From assembly GCF_000565285.1 (NCBI RefSeq), contig NZ_APVL01000022.1, positions 1-62,548 on the forward strand: a DNA stretch of 62,548 bases. Direction: 5' to 3'. The position numbers and the translations under genes are program-made. The notes beneath the pieces are model-generated. The model was not told where the DNA came from and did no database searches. It saw only the letters and a list, made by a program, of their open reading frames with translations. Numbering within the stretch: the stretch's first letter is position 1; each line of letters opens with the position of its first letter. This document shows, piece by piece, positions 59,141 through 62,548 of the stretch. The DNA is from Cytobacillus firmus DS1. GTDB taxonomy: Bacteria; Bacillota; Bacilli; Bacillales; Cytobacillaceae.

Positions 59141-60694
59141 TTAAAAAACTTTCGTAGTCCAATCTTCACAATTCCAAATATCGGTCGCAATTTCACGATA
59201 GAAATCAGGTTCGTGGGATACCATCAGGATACTTCCGCGATATGCCTTTAAAGCACGCTTTAATTCTTCTTTTGCATCCACATCCAAGTGATTGGTAGGT
59301 TCGTCCAGAATTAATAAATTCGTTTCTGTGTTTAAAATTTTACACAATCGAACTTTGGCTTTTTCACCACCTGAAAGGACTTCGATCTTACTTTCAATAT
59401 GTTTCGTCGTTAATCCGCATTTTGCAAGCGCAGCACGAACTTCAGCCTGATTCATACTTGGGAACTCGCTCCAAATCTCTTCTATACAAGTGTTATAGTT
59501 GGACTGTTTAACTTCCTGCTCGAAGTAACCGATGTGTTGATACTCACCGCGTTCCACTTTACCCGAAATGGGACTAATCAATCCAAGAATACTTTTTAAA
59601 AGAGTAGACTTACCAATGCCGTTAGCACCTACGAATGCAATTTTTTGTCCGCGTTCCATTTTCAAATTCAGAGGGCGGGAAAGTGGTTCATTGTAACCAA
59701 TAACAAGCTCTTCAGTAGTGAAAATCCAACGGCTGGCTGCACGAGCTTCTTTAAAAATAAACTCTGGTTTCGGCTTCTCTCTCCCCAATTCAATAATTTC
59801 CATTTTGTCGAGCTTCTTTTGACGGGACATCGCCATATTACGAGTCGCAACACTTGCCTTGTTGCGGGCAACGAAATCCTTTAAATCAGCAATTTCCTGT
59901 TGCTGACGCTTGTATGCAGCCTCCAGCTGCTGCTTTTTCATTTCATATACTTTTAAGAAGTTGTCATAGTCACCAGCATAGCGATTCAACTCCTGGTTTT
60001 CCATGTGATAGATCAAATTAACAACACTGTTCAAGAATGGAATATCATGTGAAATCAAGATAAATGCATTCTCATATTCCTGTAAATAGCGCTTCAGCCA
60101 TTCGATATGCTGTTCATCCAAATAGTTTGTAGGCTCGTCCAGTAATAGGATTTCAGGCTTTTCCAGTAAAAGCTTAGCCAGCAAAACCTTCGTACGCTGA
60201 CCCCCGCTAAGATCATCTATATCTCGATCAAGTCCAACTTCGTCTAATCCCAGGCCGCGGGCAACTTCCTCAACTTTTGAGTTAATTTGATAGAAATCAT
60301 TACTATCTAAAGTTTCTTGCAGCTCTCCAACTTCTGCAAGTAATGCATCTATATCAGCACCTTCATCACCCATTTTTGCATAAAGTTCATTGATCTCTGA
60401 TTCAGCATCAAAAAGATATTGAAAAGCAGTACTTAAAGCGTCACGCATCGTGGTGCCTTTTTTAAGTACAGCATGCTGATCCAAGTAACCAACACGAACT
60501 TTTCGTGACCACTCAACTTTCCCCTCGTCGGGCTGCAGCTTCCCGGTAACAATATTCATGAAAGTAGACTTACCCTCACCATTTGCCCCAACTAGTCCAA
60601 CGTGTTCACCTTTTAAAAGTCGAAAAGATACATCATTGAAAATCGCACGATCACCGAAACCGTGACTTAAATTTTGTACATTTAATACACTCAT
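59141..60694 (-). CDS. ABC-F family ATPase, YfmM type
   Basis: 517 aa with two ATP-binding cassettes and no membrane part. Walker A motifs are GANGEGKST and GANGIGKST, signatures are LSGGQRTKVLLA and LSGGEKAKVRLC, and Walker B motifs are ILLLDEPTN and LLILDEPTNHLD. The linker between them (KQQLEAAYKRQQQEIADLKDF, VATRNMAMSRQKKLDKM) fits translational ABC-F proteins that act on the ribosome. The sequence is very close in style to Bacillus YfmM. AAGGGGT lies before the ATG. No antibiotic-resistance-type extension was seen. Confidence 0.93.
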   Translation of the reverse strand: MSVLNVQNLSHGFGDRAIFNDVSFRLLKGEHVGLVGANGEGKSTFMNIVTGKLQPDEGKVEWSRKVRVGYLDQHAVLKKGTTMRDALSTAFQYLFDAESEINELYAKMGDEGADIDALLAEVGELQETLDSNDFYQINSKVEEVARGLGLDEVGLDRDIDDLSGGQRTKVLLAKLLLEKPEILLLDEPTNYLDEQHIEWLKRYLQEYENAFILISHDIPFLNSVVNLIYHMENQELNRYAGDYDNFLKVYEMKKQQLEAAYKRQQQEIADLKDFVARNKASVATRNMAMSRQKKLDKMEIIELGREKPKPEFIFKEARAASRWIFTTEELVIGYNEPLSRPLNLKMERGQKIAFVGANGIGKSTLLKSILGLISPISGKVERGEYQHIGYFEQEVKQSNYNTCIEEIWSEFPSMNQAEVRAALAKCGLTTKHIESKIEVLSGGEKAKVRLCKILNTETNLLILDEPTNHLDVDAKEELKRALKAYRGSILMVSHEPDFYREIATDIWNCEDWTTKVF

Positions 60695-60981
60695 TTTTTT
60701 ACCCCTTCTCTAATATTCCATGTGGATATCTTACTAGATTTAGACTGTTTTTTCTATCTAAAGTTATTTCCTGTGAAAAATGCAATTCGATTTTTGGGAT
60801 AAATTGAAGTCTGCCCATTCTTAATTAAAGGCTCTTTATTAAAGGTGGATGTTGATTTTATAGCATTGAAAAATAGGCGGGAAGTATTGTTGGGGATCAG
60901 CAAAAAGGGGTTCACACTAACACTTAACCCGGAAAAAAGGTGCCAATTAGGTTATTGGCACCTTTCGCAATTTCTACTGGT
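60695..60981. other. Intergenic region, ABC-F upstream and catalase 3' end
   Basis: 287 bp. Apart from the catalase terminator at 60933-60965, nothing gene-like is seen. A frame at 60845-61039 overlaps the catalase end and lacks a ribosome site. Confidence 0.6.
60933..60965 (-). terminator. Intrinsic terminator of catalase
   Basis: AAGGTGCCAAT pairs with ATTGGCACCTT around a 6-7 nt loop. The minus strand continues with TTTTTT. Confidence 0.88.
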
Positions 60982-62439
60982 TCACTTAACTCCCTGGGGA
61001 ACTGCCAGGCCAAGGCCTTTAGCAATACGTGTACCATAATCAGGATCCGCTTTAAAGAAATGCTGAATCTGGCGGAGCTTAATTTCTTCTTTTTCTACAG
61101 GCTTCATGGCAGCAACAATGTTTGCCACAAGACGGGAGCGTTCCTCTTCACTCATTAAGCGGTATAGATCACCGGCTTGTGTGTAGTGGTCATTATGATC
61201 ATACGCAACGCTTTCGGCTAAACCGGAAACAGGGTATGCAGCCTGCTTGTGCTCCGGCACTTCCGTTGGTCCCCCAAAGCTGTTCGGCTCGTAGTAAACA
61301 GAACCTCCGCCATTGTTGTCAAAGCGCATCTGGCCGTCACGCTGATAGTTTTGCACTTCGTTTTTAGGGCGGTTGATCGGCAGCATCTGATGGTTTGCGC
61401 CTACACGGTAACGGTGTGCATCATGGTAGGCAAACAGGCGGCCTTGAAGCATTTTATCAGGTGATACATCAATACCAGGTACTAGGGTTCCCGGAGAGAA
61501 GGTAGCCTGCTCAACTTCAGCAAAGTAGTTTTCCGGGTTTCTATTGAGAACCATACGTCCCACTTCGATTAATGGGTAGTCTTTTTGCGACCACACCTTT
61601 GTGACATCGAATGGGTCGAAACGATACGTATTTGCATCCTCAAGCGGCATGATTTGCACGCAAAGCTTCCAGGAAGGATAGTCTCCATTCTCAATTGCAT
61701 TGAATAAGTCCTCTGTATGGTAATCCGGATTTTCGCCCGCCATTTTAGCTGCAGCTTCTACACTGAGATTTTTAACGCCTTGCTCTGTTTTAAAGTGATA
61801 TTTCACCCACACGCCTTCGCCTTTATCATTAACCCATTTGAAGGTATGACTTCCAAATCCGTGCATATGTCTTAATGTTGCAGGAATACCCCGGTCAGAC
61901 ATTAAGATGGTTACCTGGTGCAGCGACTCAGGAGATAAGGACCAGAAGTCCCAGACGGCTGTCGGATTTTTTAGATGTGTCTTAGGATCACGCTTCTGTG
62001 TATGAATAAAGTCAGGGAACTTGATGGCATCCCGGATAAAAAATACAGGTGTGTTGTTTCCAACAAGATCGTAATTTCCTTCTTCAGTATAGAACTTAAC
62101 AGCAAAGCCGCGCGGGTCACGGACTGTATCGGCAGAACCAAGTTCGCCGGCTACAGTTGAAAAGCGGATGAATAAAGGCGTTCTTTTGCCTACTTCAGAC
62201 AGAAAAGCGGCTTTTGTATATTTAGTGAGGTCATTTGTAACTTCAAAATAGCCATGTGCACCGGCACCTTTTGCATGAACAACACGCTCAGGCACACGTT
62301 CTCTATTAAAATGGGCGAGCTTTTCCAGCAAGTGTACATCCTGAATCAATGTTGGCCCTCTTGAGCCGGCAGTCATTGAATTTTGGTTGTCGCCAACTGG
62401 GGCTCCCCAGCTTGTCGTGAGATTATTCTTTTTTGTCAT
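60982..62439 (-). CDS. katA: Monofunctional haem catalase
   Basis: 485 aa, a small-subunit clade 3 type like Bacillus KatA; it breaks down hydrogen peroxide. The active-site His is in [16 protein letters not shown], the distal Asn in [20 protein letters not shown], and the proximal haem Tyr in [39 protein letters not shown] is the catalase family signature. GAGGTGATTATAG precedes the ATG. Two further promoter-side features (a -35/-10 pair and a PerR box) are listed. Confidence 0.95.
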   Translation of the reverse strand: MTKKNNLTTSWGAPVGDNQNSMTAGSRGPTLIQDVHLLEKLAHFNRERVPERVVHAKGAGAHGYFEVTNDLTKYTKAAFLSEVGKRTPLFIRFSTVAGELGSADTVRDPRGFAVKFYTEEGNYDLVGNNTPVFFIRDAIKFPDFIHTQKRDPKTHLKNPTAVWDFWSLSPESLHQVTILMSDRGIPATLRHMHGFGSHTFKWVNDKGEGVWVKYHFKTEQGVKNLSVEAAAKMAGENPDYHTEDLFNAIENGDYPSWKLCVQIMPLEDANTYRFDPFDVTKVWSQKDYPLIEVGRMVLNRNPENYFAEVEQATFSPGTLVPGIDVSPDKMLQGRLFAYHDAHRYRVGANHQMLPINRPKNEVQNYQRDGQMRFDNNGGGSVYYEPNSFGGPTEVPEHKQAAYPVSGLAESVAYDHNDHYTQAGDLYRLMSEEERSRLVANIVAAMKPVEKEEIKLRQIQHFFKADPDYGTRIAKGLGLAVPQGVK

Positions 62440-62485
62440 TCTATAATCACCTCATAAAAGTTTTAATAACTTGCTTATATTTATA

Positions 62486-62513
62486 ATGATAACATTTCTC
62501 AAAGGAAAATCAA
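62486..62513 (-). promoter_or_regulatory. SigA-type promoter of katA
   Basis: On the minus strand, TTGATT (62508-62513), a 16-bp spacer, then TATCAT (62486-62491). It lies 46-75 bp before the katA ATG. Confidence 0.6.
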
Positions 62514-62520
62514 TACTTTT

Positions 62521-62535
62521 TTATAATTATTATAA
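62521..62535 (-). promoter_or_regulatory. PerR box upstream of katA
   Basis: TTATAATTATTATAA is a perfect match to the PerR/Fur-type 7-1-7 consensus TTATAATNATTATAA. It lies 7 bp upstream of the katA -35 element. PerR repression lifted by peroxide is the expected control. Confidence 0.85.
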
Positions 62536-62548
62536 ATAGATATAAATT

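Noticed and set aside
60845..61039. Plus-strand 64-codon frame after the ABC-F gene
   Set aside because: It reads through the catalase terminator into the antisense of katA and has no ribosome site.
1..62548. CRISPR arrays, tRNA or rRNA genes, IS elements, prophage
   Set aside because: I saw no direct-repeat array, clover-leaf gene, transposase or phage gene on reading both strands. A tRNA scan and repeat search would settle this.

Overview
The window looks like a chromosomal segment of a low-GC, endospore-forming Bacillaceae (Bacillus, Cytobacillus or Mesobacillus type). The evidence is AAGGAGG-type ribosome sites, many GTG and TTG starts, close matches to Bacillus families (CwlK, YeeI, Csp3/YhjQ, YdhK, sortase D with its LPxTA partner, YfmM-type ABC-F), and Bacillus-type regulatory sites (cre, CodY-like, PerR). 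I saw no rRNA, tRNA, CRISPR array or insertion sequence. The species call is inference.

Layout. Positions 1-4.5 kb hold a surface-polysaccharide cluster on the minus strand: a GT-B fragment, a CgeB-type glycosyltransferase, a nucleotide-sugar dehydrogenase and a family 2 glycosyltransferase. Positions 4.7-32.7 kb are a mosaic of short housekeeping and envelope units: an unknown 380-aa protein, CwlK, an M42 peptidase, an AI-2E-type transporter, MscS, a nuclease-helicase, LTA synthase, a copper-storage protein beside a YdhK lipoprotein, a kinase-regulator-VTT operon, the L-serine dehydratase operon with its own regulator, a secreted nuclease, YeeI, a class D sortase with its LPNTA substrate, and a polytopic membrane protein of about 1,126 aa.

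Positions 32.9-58 kb are the core of interest: a continuous plus-strand block for aromatic amino acid breakdown. It runs paaK-A-B-C-D, an EthD-family gene, paaF-G, paaH-J, paaX, a flavin oxidoreductase, a TrpXYZ-like ABC transporter, a FlK-type thioesterase, a phenylalanine dehydrogenase, and a complete E1alpha-E1beta-E2-E3 2-oxoacid dehydrogenase complex. The tyrosine/homogentisate genes follow: HPPD, an aminotransferase, a flavin-reductase-like protein, a FAH-family hydrolase and homogentisate dioxygenase. The inferred logic is that phenylalanine is deaminated to phenylpyruvate, the dedicated dehydrogenase complex converts that directly to phenylacetyl-CoA, and the Paa epoxidase route finishes the job. 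Tyrosine goes through 4-hydroxyphenylpyruvate and homogentisate. Free phenylacetate can still enter through PaaK.

Regulation ties the block together. A 19-bp inverted repeat, TAACG-N9-CGTTA, occurs at the promoter regions of paaK, paaX, the ABC transporter and the thioesterase/phenylalanine dehydrogenase unit. CodY-like boxes lie immediately upstream of the -35 elements at paaK and the ABC transporter. CcpA cre sites lie before phenylalanine dehydrogenase and in the ABC leader. Intrinsic terminators separate the sub-operons.

Positions 58-62.5 kb hold a DegV protein, an ABC-F protein and catalase, all on the minus strand. Catalase has a perfect PerR box upstream.
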